Shown here piece by piece: positions 44,630-53,459 of a stretch of 64,000 bases of DNA. A model generated the notes under the pieces. The model was not told the DNA's origin. It made no database searches and worked only from the letters and a program-made list of their open reading frames with translations. Origin of the DNA: JACRLW01 sp046349595 (GTDB lineage: Bacteria; Planctomycetota; UBA1135; UBA2386); NCBI GenBank assembly GCA_046349595.1, contig JAXMCA010000001.1:248001-312000 (forward strand), written 5' to 3'. The position numbers and the translations under genes are program-made. Position 1 is the stretch's first letter; each line of letters opens with the position of its first letter.

Positions 44630-45967
44630 CTACTTCGCGAGCTTCTCGCGCAGCGCGGCGAGCGCGCGCTCGAGGATCGGGTCGCGACTCTCGAGATCTC
44701 GCGGTCCGACCTGCACTTCCACGTCCGGTGCGATGCCCGTGCCTTCGAAACACGTGCCGTCCGGCTGGAGGTCCTGCCAGCTCGGGACCATCACCGTGAC
44801 GCCGTTGCCGAGATCGCAGGGTTGCGGATTGCCGCTGCTGCCGCAGGTCGGCTGTCCGACGACGGTGCAGTCCGCGGCCTGCCGCAGCATCAACACGAAG
44901 GACTCGTTGCTGCTCATCACGTAGCGGCTGGTGAGCACGGTGATCGGGCCCGTGAAGCGTCGCCTCGCGTCGGCATTGCCCCGGATCACGCGGTCGTCGA
45001 CCGGACCGAAGCCGTCCTCGGCGTCCTTGCGGCGCACGCGGTGACCCGCATAGACCTTTCGTCCCTCGACGAACCACGCGGCGATGCGGAGCGCGAGTCG
45101 CTCGTCACCACCGGCATTGGGGCGGGCATCGATCACGAAGGCGCGCGCGTCCATCAGCGCGGCGAGGTCGGCCTCGACGCCGTCGAGGTCGACGTCCTTG
45201 CTCCACGAACCGATCATCAGGTAGCCGATGCCGTCGGCCGAGCGACCGGTCACGGCGTTTTGGCCGACGGCGTGTGTCGTGAACTGCTCGCCGATCCGTG
45301 CGAAGCGGAACAGCGGGTCGACCGCCCGACGACCGGTGCCGAAGACCCGTTCGCCGCATCGGAAGTACAGATGGAGATCCGCGGTCGGTTCGAGCGCGCG
45401 CGCGGCGCGCGAGGCGAAGGCGGCATCGGTCGGAGCACCGAGAAGATCGGCGTGCGCCGATTCCCACAGCGCTTCCCAGTCGGTGACGCGCAGATCGCGA
45501 TGTGAGTAGCGCGTGTCGAGTGCATCGATCAGCAGCGCCAGCGCCTTCTCGTTGCGTGCACGTTGCCGCTGCGCGTCGGGCAGGTCCTTCGGCAAGGTGC
45601 TGAAGTTCCACGGCACCGCCGCGAGCGGCACGCCCTGTGCGCTGCGGAAGCTCTGCGCCGTGGGGCAGTTCAGGCTCATGCGATAGTCGTGGTCGGGTTG
45701 CAGCTTCACCTTCAGGATCAGCGTCCGCTTGTCCTTCCAGCGCGGCGGGCCGTCGAGCGTGGGGAACGTCGGGCCGCCGCCACAGACCGAATGTCCGCCC
45801 TCGGTCATGTCGCGGTCGAAGACCACGATCAGCTCGTGCACTCTGCCGCTGTCGACGTCGCACGCGGCATCCGGTGGCGTCAGCGATGCGACCTGGGGCG
45901 GATCCTGCGCCGTCGCGATGCCGGTGGACATCAGCATGGCGATGAGCAGCAACGTGGTCCTGTTCAT
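44630..45967 (-). CDS. secreted S41-family (tail-specific protease-like) peptidase
   Basis: 445 residues with a signal peptide (LLLIAMLMSTGIATAQ). An Ig-like N-terminal domain (residues 25-135; HELIVVFDRDMTEG) precedes the S41 core: IGYLMIGSWSKDVD, AFVIDARPNAGGDERLA, then ITVLTSRYVMSSNESFVLML, where the first Ser of SSNE is the likely nucleophile (about 350), and GNGVTVMVPSWQDLQPDG...GTGIAPDVEV. No PDZ domain is apparent. It would cut peptides in the envelope. An AGAAG site precedes the ATG at 45967. A ~110-bp dispersed repeat (R2) lies about 70 bp upstream. Confidence 0.85.
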   Translation of the reverse strand: MNRTTLLLIAMLMSTGIATAQDPPQVASLTPPDAACDVDSGRVHELIVVFDRDMTEGGHSVCGGGPTFPTLDGPPRWKDKRTLILKVKLQPDHDYRMSLNCPTAQSFRSAQGVPLAAVPWNFSTLPKDLPDAQRQRARNEKALALLIDALDTRYSHRDLRVTDWEALWESAHADLLGAPTDAAFASRAARALEPTADLHLYFRCGERVFGTGRRAVDPLFRFARIGEQFTTHAVGQNAVTGRSADGIGYLMIGSWSKDVDLDGVEADLAALMDARAFVIDARPNAGGDERLALRIAAWFVEGRKVYAGHRVRRKDAEDGFGPVDDRVIRGNADARRRFTGPITVLTSRYVMSSNESFVLMLRQAADCTVVGQPTCGSSGNPQPCDLGNGVTVMVPSWQDLQPDGTCFEGTGIAPDVEVQVGPRDLESRDPILERALAALREKLAK

Positions 45968-46034
45968 GGCACTTCTTCTCGCGGCGGATGATACGTCGAC
46001 GCGGAGTGAGGAACCCATCGCGACCTGGGCCGCA

Positions 46035-46150
46035 CCCATACGGGTTGCAGCGTCGCCGTTTTGCGCCGACCAGGAAGGTCCAGGCCGCGGTGTTGGCTGG
46101 GGCCGTCCGGCCTTCGAATCGTCGTGTCGCGCGGTGATTCTCCGGCCTAG
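46035..46150. repeat. dispersed ~110-bp element, copy R2
   Basis: Aligns with the reverse complement of 53543-53660 (R3) at roughly three quarters identity by eye over about 110 bp. Conserved blocks include CGTCGCCG, a GCGCCGACCAGGAAGGTCC-like block, GCTGGGG and GGCCTTCGAATC. The core is an imperfect inverted repeat, GGCCTTCGAATC ... GATTCTCCGGCC. It sits between the S41 start and the next gene and includes that gene's stop codon (46147-46149). Confidence 0.7.
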
Positions 46151-47643
46151 GAACCCAGACCGTGGCGCTTGCGGTAGTCGTCGACCTGCAGGGACAGGGC
46201 TGCACCTTCGCCGCCGCTCGTCGCTCCGGCCGCCATCGAGGTCATGGCGTTCTCACCGCGACGGATCGCCTCCTCGGCTCCCGTCGCATCGCCGGATGCT
46301 CGCAGGCGTTCGGCGCGCAGTTCGTAGAGGTGCGCGACCTGCGAGTAGGCGCCCAGGTGATCGATCGCCTCGAAGATCACGCGCTCGGCTTCCGCGAGCT
46401 CGTCCTCCTTCTCGAGTTGCAGGGCGCGCAGCCACCACGCCGGTTCCTTGCGTGCGGGGATCGTCCAACCCGGGCCCGGCTCGGTGATGGCCTCGACGTA
46501 CTGCATCAGGAATCCGCCGAGTTCGACGGCGCTGCTCATCGTGTCCGGCGAGGATGTGACGCGCATCTCCAGCACCAGGTCGTCCGGCATGCCGCGCAGC
46601 AGGTAGCACTGCTCCACCTGCTCGCCGTTGATCTCGAGGTTGCGGATCGCGAGGCACTCCCAGCCCTCCGCGTCGAAGCGGACCCATTCGAGCGTCGGCC
46701 TCTCCTCACGCAGGGCGACCAGCTTCTGCATCAGGATGGTGTCGTCGTTGCGGTCGCGGCGTGGGACCAGGTGCAGGTTCACCTGCGTGGTGCCTCCGGC
46801 GTCGAACACCAGGGTGCGCTTGCCGTCGTCGACGACGTGCCAGCCGAAGGGCACGCGCAGCGTCGCGCGCAGCGAGCCGGGTGCGAGCGTCGCCCAGCGT
46901 TCCTGCTCGTCGTAGTCGAGGAGGTTCGGGACGAGGCCCACGCCGCGGTCGCGCAGCCGCGCGTTGATCGGATCGTCCTGGTCGAAGGAGCCCATGCCGG
47001 CGGCGCGCGCGAGGCGCTGCGAGGCGGGCATCGTGGTCTTCGCCTCCGTCTGCTGCGGCTGCGGCTGTGGCTGCGTGGGCTCCGGGCTCGTCGCCTTCGG
47101 CACGAAGGACGAAGGCGGCAGCTCGTCGCCCTGGCTGCGCGCCGTGTTGGCACCGCGTGCCACCGTGAGTCGGAACGAGTCGAGCATCGCGCGGAACGCG
47201 ACGGCGACCGAGGCCCACAGCGCATCCGGCGCGAGACAGGTCAGGGTCACGATCCGCGTGCCGTCCTCGAAGAGGGCGAGACGCGAGCGCATGACGACGC
47301 CGTCCTGCATCTGCCCCGACCAGCACCCGACCGCCGCGTGCGGGCCGACCTGTTCGCTCTCGATCGGACCGGGATCGAGGTTCTGCTCGCGCGCGACGTA
47401 GCCGAGCCAGTCGCTCAGCGAGCCCTCGGCGTAGGCGGGGCGGGCGGCGATCGAGAACACCACCGCCGCGTACGGCGCGGCGAGCATCGCGACCGGCGCG
47501 AAGGCCAGGGGGTTCTCGAAGTCGGGAACCTCGGGCGGCAGGTCGACCGGCTTCCAATCGGCCGGAGCCTCGATCGCGAAGTGCAACTCGGCGACGGAGG
47601 AGGTGACCTTCCAGGCGCGCATCGGGGGCAGGACGGTGCTCAT
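46147..47643 (-). CDS. protein of unknown function with two DUF1795/PsbP-like halves
   Basis: 498 residues, no signal peptide or membrane segment. Two similar alpha/beta regions (about 5-170 and 225-400) have the ADWKPVDLPPE...FSIAARPAYAEGSLSDWLGYVAREQN style of DUF1795/PsbP-like proteins. A Gln/Pro-rich linker (PEPTQPQPQPQQTEAK) separates them. A helical C-terminal part (ELAEAERVIFEAIDHLGAYSQ) looks like a TPR pair. Function unknown. The stop codon lies within the R2 repeat. The ATG at 47643 is divergent from the ABC transporter; its own ribosome-binding site is not obvious. Confidence 0.65.
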   Translation of the reverse strand: MSTVLPPMRAWKVTSSVAELHFAIEAPADWKPVDLPPEVPDFENPLAFAPVAMLAAPYAAVVFSIAARPAYAEGSLSDWLGYVAREQNLDPGPIESEQVGPHAAVGCWSGQMQDGVVMRSRLALFEDGTRIVTLTCLAPDALWASVAVAFRAMLDSFRLTVARGANTARSQGDELPPSSFVPKATSPEPTQPQPQPQQTEAKTTMPASQRLARAAGMGSFDQDDPINARLRDRGVGLVPNLLDYDEQERWATLAPGSLRATLRVPFGWHVVDDGKRTLVFDAGGTTQVNLHLVPRRDRNDDTILMQKLVALREERPTLEWVRFDAEGWECLAIRNLEINGEQVEQCYLLRGMPDDLVLEMRVTSSPDTMSSAVELGGFLMQYVEAITEPGPGWTIPARKEPAWWLRALQLEKEDELAEAERVIFEAIDHLGAYSQVAHLYELRAERLRASGDATGAEEAIRRGENAMTSMAAGATSGGEGAALSLQVDDYRKRHGLGS

Positions 47644-47692
47644 GCCCTGGTCATCCGGAAAGGCCGGCGGATGCAACAGCGGATCGACCTGC

Positions 47693-47698
47693 TACCGT
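47693..47698 (+). promoter_or_regulatory. -10-like TACCGT before the ABC exporter
   Basis: TACCGT is followed by 9 nt and the proposed TTG start at 47708, the same geometry as at 967 and 14834. Confidence 0.42.
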
Positions 47699-47707
47699 CG
47701 CGGCCCC

Positions 47708-49651
47708 TTGAGCGCGCCCCCGAGCGACGATCCCGCCGAGCCTTCGCTGCACGACCAGCACCCGCACACCAGCCGGGGGCGTTTCGGTTCCTTCCTGCAT
47801 CGCTGGCGGACGGCGCCGGACAGCATCGATCGCCACGGGCCGACGCACCGCGCGCCGGCGGCGCCGATCCCGACACCCCGTCGCAAGGGAGCGGTGTGGC
47901 CGCGCTTCCGCGCCTGGTTGTGGCCGCGGCGGGGGCAGGTCGCGGTGGTGCTGGTCCTCGGCGTGATCGGCATCGGCCTCGACCTGCTGTGGCCGATGGT
48001 CAGCAAGCACCTCTTCGACGGGGTGATCCTCGACGGCACCCGCAGCGCCGCCGACCGCCGCGCCGAACTGCTGTGGGTCTCCGGCGCGATGGTGGGCGTG
48101 TTCCTGCTCGGCAGCCTCGCCGGATTCTGGCGCAACCTGCGCACCACGCTGCTGGTCGCGCGCCTCGCCTTCGACCTGCGCCGCCGGCTGTTCGACCGCA
48201 TCCTGCACCTGCCGCTCGACGAGGTGCACTCGCTGAAGACCGGCGGCGTGATCTCGCGCTTGTCGAGCGACGTCGACAGCACCACAGGTCTGCTGCAGAA
48301 CGCGGTGCTCAATCCGGTGCTCGCCGGACTGCGACTGCTCGCCACGCTGGCCGTGATGTTCTGGATGGAGTGGCGGCTCGCGCTCGCCGCGGTGGTGGTG
48401 ATGCCGCCGGTGATGTTCGTTCACAGCCGCTTCATCGGGCGCGTGCGACCGATCTGGCGCTCGATCGGCGCCGATCGTCAGGAGATCGACGCGCGCGTCG
48501 GCGAGGCCGTGTCGGGTCTGCGTGTGGTGCGCGGCTTCGCACGCGAGCGCGCCGAGAACCGCAACTACGCGGTGGGTCATCACACCGTGATCCGCAAGCA
48601 GGTCCTGGCCGCGCGCACGCACGGCGCCGTCAACCTGGTGTGGGGGCTGATGATGCCGATCGCCACGCTGATGGTCGTCGTCTACGGCGGCTGGCTGGTG
48701 GTCGGTGGGCTGAGCACCGTCGGCACGGTGGTCGCGCTGCAGGCCTACCTGTGGCGCTTGCTCGAGCCGGTGATGGCGATCGCAAACTCGATCTCCGAGA
48801 CGCAGCGCGGCTTCGCCGCGATGGAACGCGTGTTCGACCTGTGCGATCGTCCGGCGGAGAAGCCCGACCGCGAGGGGGCGCAGGATGCCCCGCGCAGCTT
48901 CCGTCGCCTGCGCTTCGAGGCGGTCGGCTTCGGCTACGGACAGGGTGCGCGTGTGCTGCACGACATCGACATCGATGTGCCGGGTGGCGCGACCGTGGCG
49001 CTGGTCGGCCCGAGCGGCGCGGGGAAGACCACGCTGACCGATCTCGTCGCGCGCTTCAACGATCCCAGCGAGGGGCGCATCACGCTCGACGGCGTCGACC
49101 TGCGCGACCTGCGCCTGTCGAGCTACCGCGCCATGCTCGGCATCGTGCAGCAGGAGACCTTCCTGTTCGACGGCAGCGTGCGCGACAACATCCGCTATCC
49201 ACGTCGCGGTGCGACCGACGCCGAAGTCGAGGAAGCTGCGCGGCGTGCCAACGCGGACGAGTTCATCCGTCGCCTCCCGGAGAGTTACGACACGCTGATC
49301 GGCGAGCGCGGCGTGAAGCTGTCCGGTGGACAGCGTCAGCGCATCGCGATCGCCCGTGCGCTGCTCGCCGATCCGGCCATCCTGATCCTCGACGAGGCGA
49401 CCTCGAACCTCGACACCGAGAGCGAGCGGCTGATCCAGGATTCGCTCGCACGACTGCTGCGTGGGCGCACCACCTTCGTGATCGCGCATCGCCTCAGCAC
49501 CATCGCGCACGCCGACCTGATCCTGGTGGTGGAGGGTGGTCGCATCGTCGAACGCGGCACGCACGACGAGTTGATGGCCAGGCCCGGCCGCTACCGCCGC
49601 ATGGTCGAGTTGCAGGCCGAAGGCGTGCTCGATCCCTGGGCCGAGAGCTGA
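47708..49651 (+). CDS. ABC exporter, fused permease and ATPase (MsbA/MDR-like)
   Basis: 647 residues from a TTG start that follows a -10-like element by 9 nt; an ATG at 47642 is the alternative but sits on the divergent gene's start codon. The N-terminal ~65 residues are polar. A six-helix transmembrane domain (about 80-370) is followed by the nucleotide-binding domain: LVGPSGAGKTTLTDLVARF (Walker A about 434), Q-loop IVQQETFLFDGSVRDNI, signature VKLSGGQRQRIAIARALL, Walker B AILILDEATSNLDTESE and H-loop FVIAHRLSTI. It exports lipids or small molecules as a dimer; the substrate is unknown. A NosL-like lipoprotein follows 8 bp later. Confidence 0.92.
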   Translation: MSAPPSDDPAEPSLHDQHPHTSRGRFGSFLHRWRTAPDSIDRHGPTHRAPAAPIPTPRRKGAVWPRFRAWLWPRRGQVAVVLVLGVIGIGLDLLWPMVSKHLFDGVILDGTRSAADRRAELLWVSGAMVGVFLLGSLAGFWRNLRTTLLVARLAFDLRRRLFDRILHLPLDEVHSLKTGGVISRLSSDVDSTTGLLQNAVLNPVLAGLRLLATLAVMFWMEWRLALAAVVVMPPVMFVHSRFIGRVRPIWRSIGADRQEIDARVGEAVSGLRVVRGFARERAENRNYAVGHHTVIRKQVLAARTHGAVNLVWGLMMPIATLMVVVYGGWLVVGGLSTVGTVVALQAYLWRLLEPVMAIANSISETQRGFAAMERVFDLCDRPAEKPDREGAQDAPRSFRRLRFEAVGFGYGQGARVLHDIDIDVPGGATVALVGPSGAGKTTLTDLVARFNDPSEGRITLDGVDLRDLRLSSYRAMLGIVQQETFLFDGSVRDNIRYPRRGATDAEVEEAARRANADEFIRRLPESYDTLIGERGVKLSGGQRQRIAIARALLADPAILILDEATSNLDTESERLIQDSLARLLRGRTTFVIAHRLSTIAHADLILVVEGGRIVERGTHDELMARPGRYRRMVELQAEGVLDPWAES

Positions 49652-49659
49652 GGCGGTCC

Positions 49660-50085
49660 ATGCGAAGGGTTTCGACTCGGATCCTGTGCCTGCTGTCGGT
49701 CCTCGCCGCCGGATGTTCCGAGGAGGTGCCCGTGCCCGTCGCCTTCGGCAGCGTCGCCTGTTCGTCCTGCCGGATGCAGATCGATGCACCGGGCTATGCC
49801 GTGCAATGTCGTGCCGCGGACGGTTCGCTCGCCGTCTTCGACGACCCCGGCTGCCTGGTGATCGAGATCGAGACCGGGCGCCTGCAGCCGACCGGGGTAC
49901 TCTTCCGCCACCGCAGCGAGGACCGGTGGATTCCCTTGGCCCGCGTCGGATTCGTCCGTGACGAGGGCACTCCGATGCGTTTCGGATTCGCCGCCGTCGA
50001 CCGCGGTGCAGGAACGTTCAGCTTCGACGAGGTGCGGGCCGAGTTGCGGAGCCGCTTCGGGCTCATGCCGCTGCGGTCGAAATAG
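49660..50085 (+). CDS. NosL-like lipoprotein
   Basis: A 141-residue lipoprotein (lipobox LSVLAAGC) of the NosL type: FGSVACSSCRMQIDAPGYAVQ corresponds to the CxxCxM copper-binding region of NosL, followed by FDDPGCLVIEIE and WIPLARVGFVRDEGTPMRFGFAA. NosL delivers Cu(I) for nitrous-oxide reductase assembly, but many NosL relatives occur without nosZ, and no nosZ is seen here. It starts 8 bp after the ABC exporter stop, so it is in the same transcript; a metal-handling role with that exporter is only inference. Confidence 0.8.
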   Translation: MRRVSTRILCLLSVLAAGCSEEVPVPVAFGSVACSSCRMQIDAPGYAVQCRAADGSLAVFDDPGCLVIEIETGRLQPTGVLFRHRSEDRWIPLARVGFVRDEGTPMRFGFAAVDRGAGTFSFDEVRAELRSRFGLMPLRSK

Positions 50086-50133
50086 TCCCGGTGTGGATGT
50101 GTGGTTCGTCTCCGCATCCCGCTCTGCGAACGC

Positions 50134-51474
50134 ATGGTCTCCCGTCTCAACTTCGCCGGTGTCCTGCTGTCCCTCGCCTGCTCCGCTCCCGCGCAGGAGC
50201 AGATCCGCTTCGACGCCGCCCGTTTCACCGCCCCGACCGGGTGGACGAGGGTCGATTCCGCCGGCCACCTGACCCTGCGTGCCGAGGCCGGTGACGCCAC
50301 CATCGACGTGGTCCGCTCGGTCGCCATGCCGGTCTCCATCGAGGAGCGCGGCGGGGAGCTGGTCGAGGAGGCGAAGAAGCAGCCCGGGTTCCGCATGGAG
50401 ATCGAGCCCGAGAGCGGGCGCCACCGAGTGAGCCGCGGTCGCTGGCACCGCTTCGTCTACAGCCGCACCGATCAGGAGCACGAGGGCAAGTTCATCTACG
50501 AGACCGTGCTCAGCGTCGCCGCGGGCGGGCGCTGCATGACCTTCCGCATGGAGACGGGAACCACCGCCGCCTACGAGGCGCATCGAGTCGAGTTCGGCGC
50601 GATGGTCGACGGTGTGGTGATGACCAGCGGCCAGCGCCTCGAGTCCGGCGAGACCCCGCTGACCCGCTACATGGTGGACGAGGCCGCCGACTTCCTCGGC
50701 TGGCTGGTGCAATCGCCGCTGACCGACGAACAGCGCGCGATGGTCGAATCCGAGCTGCGCAAGTCCTGGCGTGCCGGCGACCGCGAGGAGATCGAGGGCG
50801 CGAGGGACCTGCTCACCGCGCGCGACCAGTTGGCGCAGTTGCCCGAGGAGCAGCGTGAGCTCGCGCGCGAGGCGGTGCTGAAGGAGGCCCTGGATGCCTG
50901 GCGCGCCGACACCGAGGGCGAGGGTGCGAAGATGATGCTCGCCATCCACGAGGCCGCACATCAGCCGCTGTGCGCGGGAGAGCCGCCGTTGACGCGACAG
51001 GCGGTCGACGCATTCGCCGAGTTCCTCACCTTCGCCGCCGGGCGCACCATCGACTACGACGCGAAGCTCCCGAAGGAGATCCGTGACGAGCTCGCGAAGA
51101 GCGTGGCGGAGGGCTACGCCGACCTGCCCAAGGAACAGCGGGAGCTGATCGCCGGCATGCCGTTGACCTGGGCCGCGCTGCGCGTGGCGTGGCCGGACCT
51201 CCCGGCGGAGCAGCGCGATGCCTACGTCCAAGGTTGGAAGAACGACGCCGCGATCGCCAACCTCGCGAAGGCGCTCTCCGCGCAGAAGGCTGCTGCCGAC
51301 AAGGCCCGTGAGGCCGCCGAGGGCTATCGCGACCTCGCGCACCGGCAGGCGATGCTGCATGCGTCGCAGATGCAGTTCCAGGCGATGCAGAACGTCATGC
51401 GGATGCAGATGGAGACCGCGCGCATCATGGCGAGCAACATGGGTGGCAACACGAGATGGGTGTACCGATGGTGA
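50134..51474 (+). CDS. secreted protein with DUF1795/PsbP-like N-terminus and helical tail
   Basis: 446 residues, function not recognised. Signal peptide: FAGVLLSLACSAPAQ. Residues 25-170 are a PsbP/DUF1795-like alpha/beta domain (FTAPTGWTRVDSAGHLTL). The C-terminal 280 residues are helical with Glu/Arg/Leu repeats (LPEEQRELAREAVLKEAL; LPKEQRELIAGMPLTWAAL), ending in a Met/Gln-rich stretch (QFQAMQNVMRMQMETARIM). The gene overlaps the M48 peptidase start by 7 bp, so the two are likely made together; a substrate or chaperone role for the protease is speculation. Confidence 0.6.
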   Translation: MVSRLNFAGVLLSLACSAPAQEQIRFDAARFTAPTGWTRVDSAGHLTLRAEAGDATIDVVRSVAMPVSIEERGGELVEEAKKQPGFRMEIEPESGRHRVSRGRWHRFVYSRTDQEHEGKFIYETVLSVAAGGRCMTFRMETGTTAAYEAHRVEFGAMVDGVVMTSGQRLESGETPLTRYMVDEAADFLGWLVQSPLTDEQRAMVESELRKSWRAGDREEIEGARDLLTARDQLAQLPEEQRELAREAVLKEALDAWRADTEGEGAKMMLAIHEAAHQPLCAGEPPLTRQAVDAFAEFLTFAAGRTIDYDAKLPKEIRDELAKSVAEGYADLPKEQRELIAGMPLTWAALRVAWPDLPAEQRDAYVQGWKNDAAIANLAKALSAQKAAADKAREAAEGYRDLAHRQAMLHASQMQFQAMQNVMRMQMETARIMASNMGGNTRWVYRW

Positions 51475-52286
51475 AGCGCTGGCGGACGCTGTCCGCGCTC
51501 CTGTTCGCGCTGGTGTTGTGCGCGTGCGAGACCGTCGAGGAGACCAATCGCGAGCAGCTCATCCTGCCGCTGTTCACCGACGACGTGATGAACTCGCTGG
51601 GTGTCGACGCCTACGCCGAGGCGACCGCGCCCTACAAGGTGATCGCCGGCACGCGCGACGCCGCGATGGTGGAGCGCGTCGGACGCCGTATCGCGCAGGC
51701 TTCGGGTCGCGACTACCAGTGGGAGTTCAAGCTGCTCGACGCGCCGGACGTGCTCAACGCCTTCTGTCTTCCGGGCGGCAAGGTCGCGGTCTTCACCGGC
51801 ATCCTGCCGGTGTGCGGCGGCGAGGACGGACTCGCCGTCGTGCTCGGCCACGAAGTCGCTCACGCCACCTCGCACCATGGTGCCGAGCGCATGAGCCAGG
51901 AACTGCTGGCCGGAGTCGCCCTCGGTCTCGCCGAGGTCGGCATCGAACAGACCAAGTGGGGGCCGAAGACCAAGGAGTACGTGATGCTCGGTCTCGCGGC
52001 CGGCGCCCAGCTCGGCTACCTGCTCCCGTACAGCCGCGACCACGAGAGCGAGGCCGACGAGATCGGCCTGCGCTTCGCGATCCGCGCCGGCTACGACCCG
52101 TCGGAGGCCCCGCGCCTGTGGGAGCGCATGGCCGCGCTCGGCGGCGGAGGGCCGGTGTTCCTGTCGACGCACCCCGACTCGAAAGACCGCGCGAAGCGGC
52201 TGCGCGAACTCACGCCGCGCCTGGTCGCGGAGGAGGCGGCGCGGAAGCAGAAGGCGGGGGCGGGCAGAGCGACGACCGGGCGCTGA
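51468..52286 (+). CDS. M48-family zinc metallopeptidase, lipoprotein
   Basis: 272 residues, lipobox-like LVLCAC. The M48 peptidase core has LNAFCLPGGKVAVFTGIL, the zinc motif LGHEVAHATSHHGAERM (His about 128) and a third ligand in YSRDHESEADEIGLRFAIRAGYDP, ending with STHPDSKDRAKRLREL. It resembles BepA/LoiP-type periplasmic M48 enzymes that clear misassembled outer-membrane proteins. The ATG at 51468 overlaps the previous stop by 7 bp; an ATG at 51456 is also possible. Confidence 0.92.
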   Translation: MVKRWRTLSALLFALVLCACETVEETNREQLILPLFTDDVMNSLGVDAYAEATAPYKVIAGTRDAAMVERVGRRIAQASGRDYQWEFKLLDAPDVLNAFCLPGGKVAVFTGILPVCGGEDGLAVVLGHEVAHATSHHGAERMSQELLAGVALGLAEVGIEQTKWGPKTKEYVMLGLAAGAQLGYLLPYSRDHESEADEIGLRFAIRAGYDPSEAPRLWERMAALGGGGPVFLSTHPDSKDRAKRLRELTPRLVAEEAARKQKAGAGRATTGR

Positions 52287-52376
52287 GGCACCGGTGGCGT
52301 GCGGGCCCAGGTCGCGAGGCTGCGACTTGCCGTGGGTCCAGTCGATGCCGATCCTCCGGCGCGAGGAAGCACCGCC

Positions 52377-53429
52377 ATGTCCGATCCCGTCCATTTCGTC
52401 CTTCGCACCTCGCTCGCGCTGATCGCGCTCGCCCTCCTCGTCACGGCTCAGGAGCGCAAGGTCGTCAAGGTCTTCGTCCTCGCCGGCCAGTCCAACATGG
52501 AGGGCAAGGCGCAGAACGAGCTGCTCGAATCGCAGGCGAAGGATCAGAAGACCGCGGAGCTCTTCGCGCACCTGCGCAAGGACGGCCACTGGATCGTGCG
52601 CGACGACGTGTTCGTCAAGTTCCTCGAGCGCAAGGGTGGACTCACCATCGGCTACGGATCTCCGGACCGCACCGGCGTCGAACTCGAGTTCGGCTGGGTC
52701 CTGGGCGACCACTTCGAGGAGCCGGTGCTGCTGATCAAGACGGCATGGGGCGGTCACTCGCTGTTCCGGAACTTCCGTCCGCCGTCGGCCGGTCTGCCGA
52801 GCGACGAGAAGCTGGCCGACGAACTGGAGCGCGCGCAGAAGCGTGTGACGGAGCAGAACGAGAAGAACAAGCGCCAGGATCCGCTGCCGAAGATGGAGGA
52901 GATCGAGGCCGCCTACGGCAAGTCCTATCGCGACATGATCGCCGAGGTGCACGACGTGCTCGCGCACATGGGCTCGCTGTTCCCGGAGCTGAAGGGACGC
53001 GAGCCGCTGCTCAGCGGACTGGTGTGGCACCAGGGTTGGAACGACCAGTACGAGGGCGCGGAGACCGAGTACGCGTCCAACATGCGTCACCTGATCGACG
53101 ACTTCCGCAAGGAGTTCGACACTCCGAAGCTGCCGGTGGTGGTCGCCGTGATGGGGCAGAACGGTTCGAAACCGGCGAAGGGCGCGATGAAGGTGATCCA
53201 GGACGCCCAGCTCGCGATGAACGAGGTGCCGTTCGTGCGCGCGGTCCGCACCGACGAACTGGTCGACCGCGCGGCCGAGGAGCTCTATCCGACCTGGAAG
53301 GAGCATCAGGAGCAGTGGAAGCTCGTCGGCAGCGACCACGGCTACCACTACCTCGGCAGCGCGATCTGGCACCTGCGCATGGGCCACGCCTTCGGCGAGG
53401 CGATGCTCGCGCTCATCGATCCGAAGTGA
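52377..53429 (+). CDS. sialate O-acetylesterase-like (SASA) SGNH hydrolase
   Basis: 350 residues with a signal peptide or anchor (TSLALIALALLVTAQ). SGNH blocks: VFVLAGQSNMEGKAQ (nucleophile Ser in GQSNM), LLIKTAWGGHSLF, GLVWHQGWNDQYEG and GSDHGYHYLGSAIWHL (catalytic Asp/His). This is the carbohydrate esterase domain found in sialate O-acetylesterases and acetylxylan esterases, which remove acetyl groups from glycans. An insertion of about 60 residues rich in Lys/Glu/Gln follows the Trp-Gly-Gly block. GAGGA lies before the ATG at 52377. Confidence 0.88.
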   Translation: MSDPVHFVLRTSLALIALALLVTAQERKVVKVFVLAGQSNMEGKAQNELLESQAKDQKTAELFAHLRKDGHWIVRDDVFVKFLERKGGLTIGYGSPDRTGVELEFGWVLGDHFEEPVLLIKTAWGGHSLFRNFRPPSAGLPSDEKLADELERAQKRVTEQNEKNKRQDPLPKMEEIEAAYGKSYRDMIAEVHDVLAHMGSLFPELKGREPLLSGLVWHQGWNDQYEGAETEYASNMRHLIDDFRKEFDTPKLPVVVAVMGQNGSKPAKGAMKVIQDAQLAMNEVPFVRAVRTDELVDRAAEELYPTWKEHQEQWKLVGSDHGYHYLGSAIWHLRMGHAFGEAMLALIDPK

Positions 53430-53459
53430 GTCGCGCCGCGCGTCGGGCTGCGCACGCGA

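Noticed and set aside
46162..49659. Long upstream part of the open frame that ends with the NosL-like gene
   Set aside because: Only the last 141 codons (49660-50085) look like protein. The rest is antisense to 46147-47643 or out of frame with the ABC exporter.
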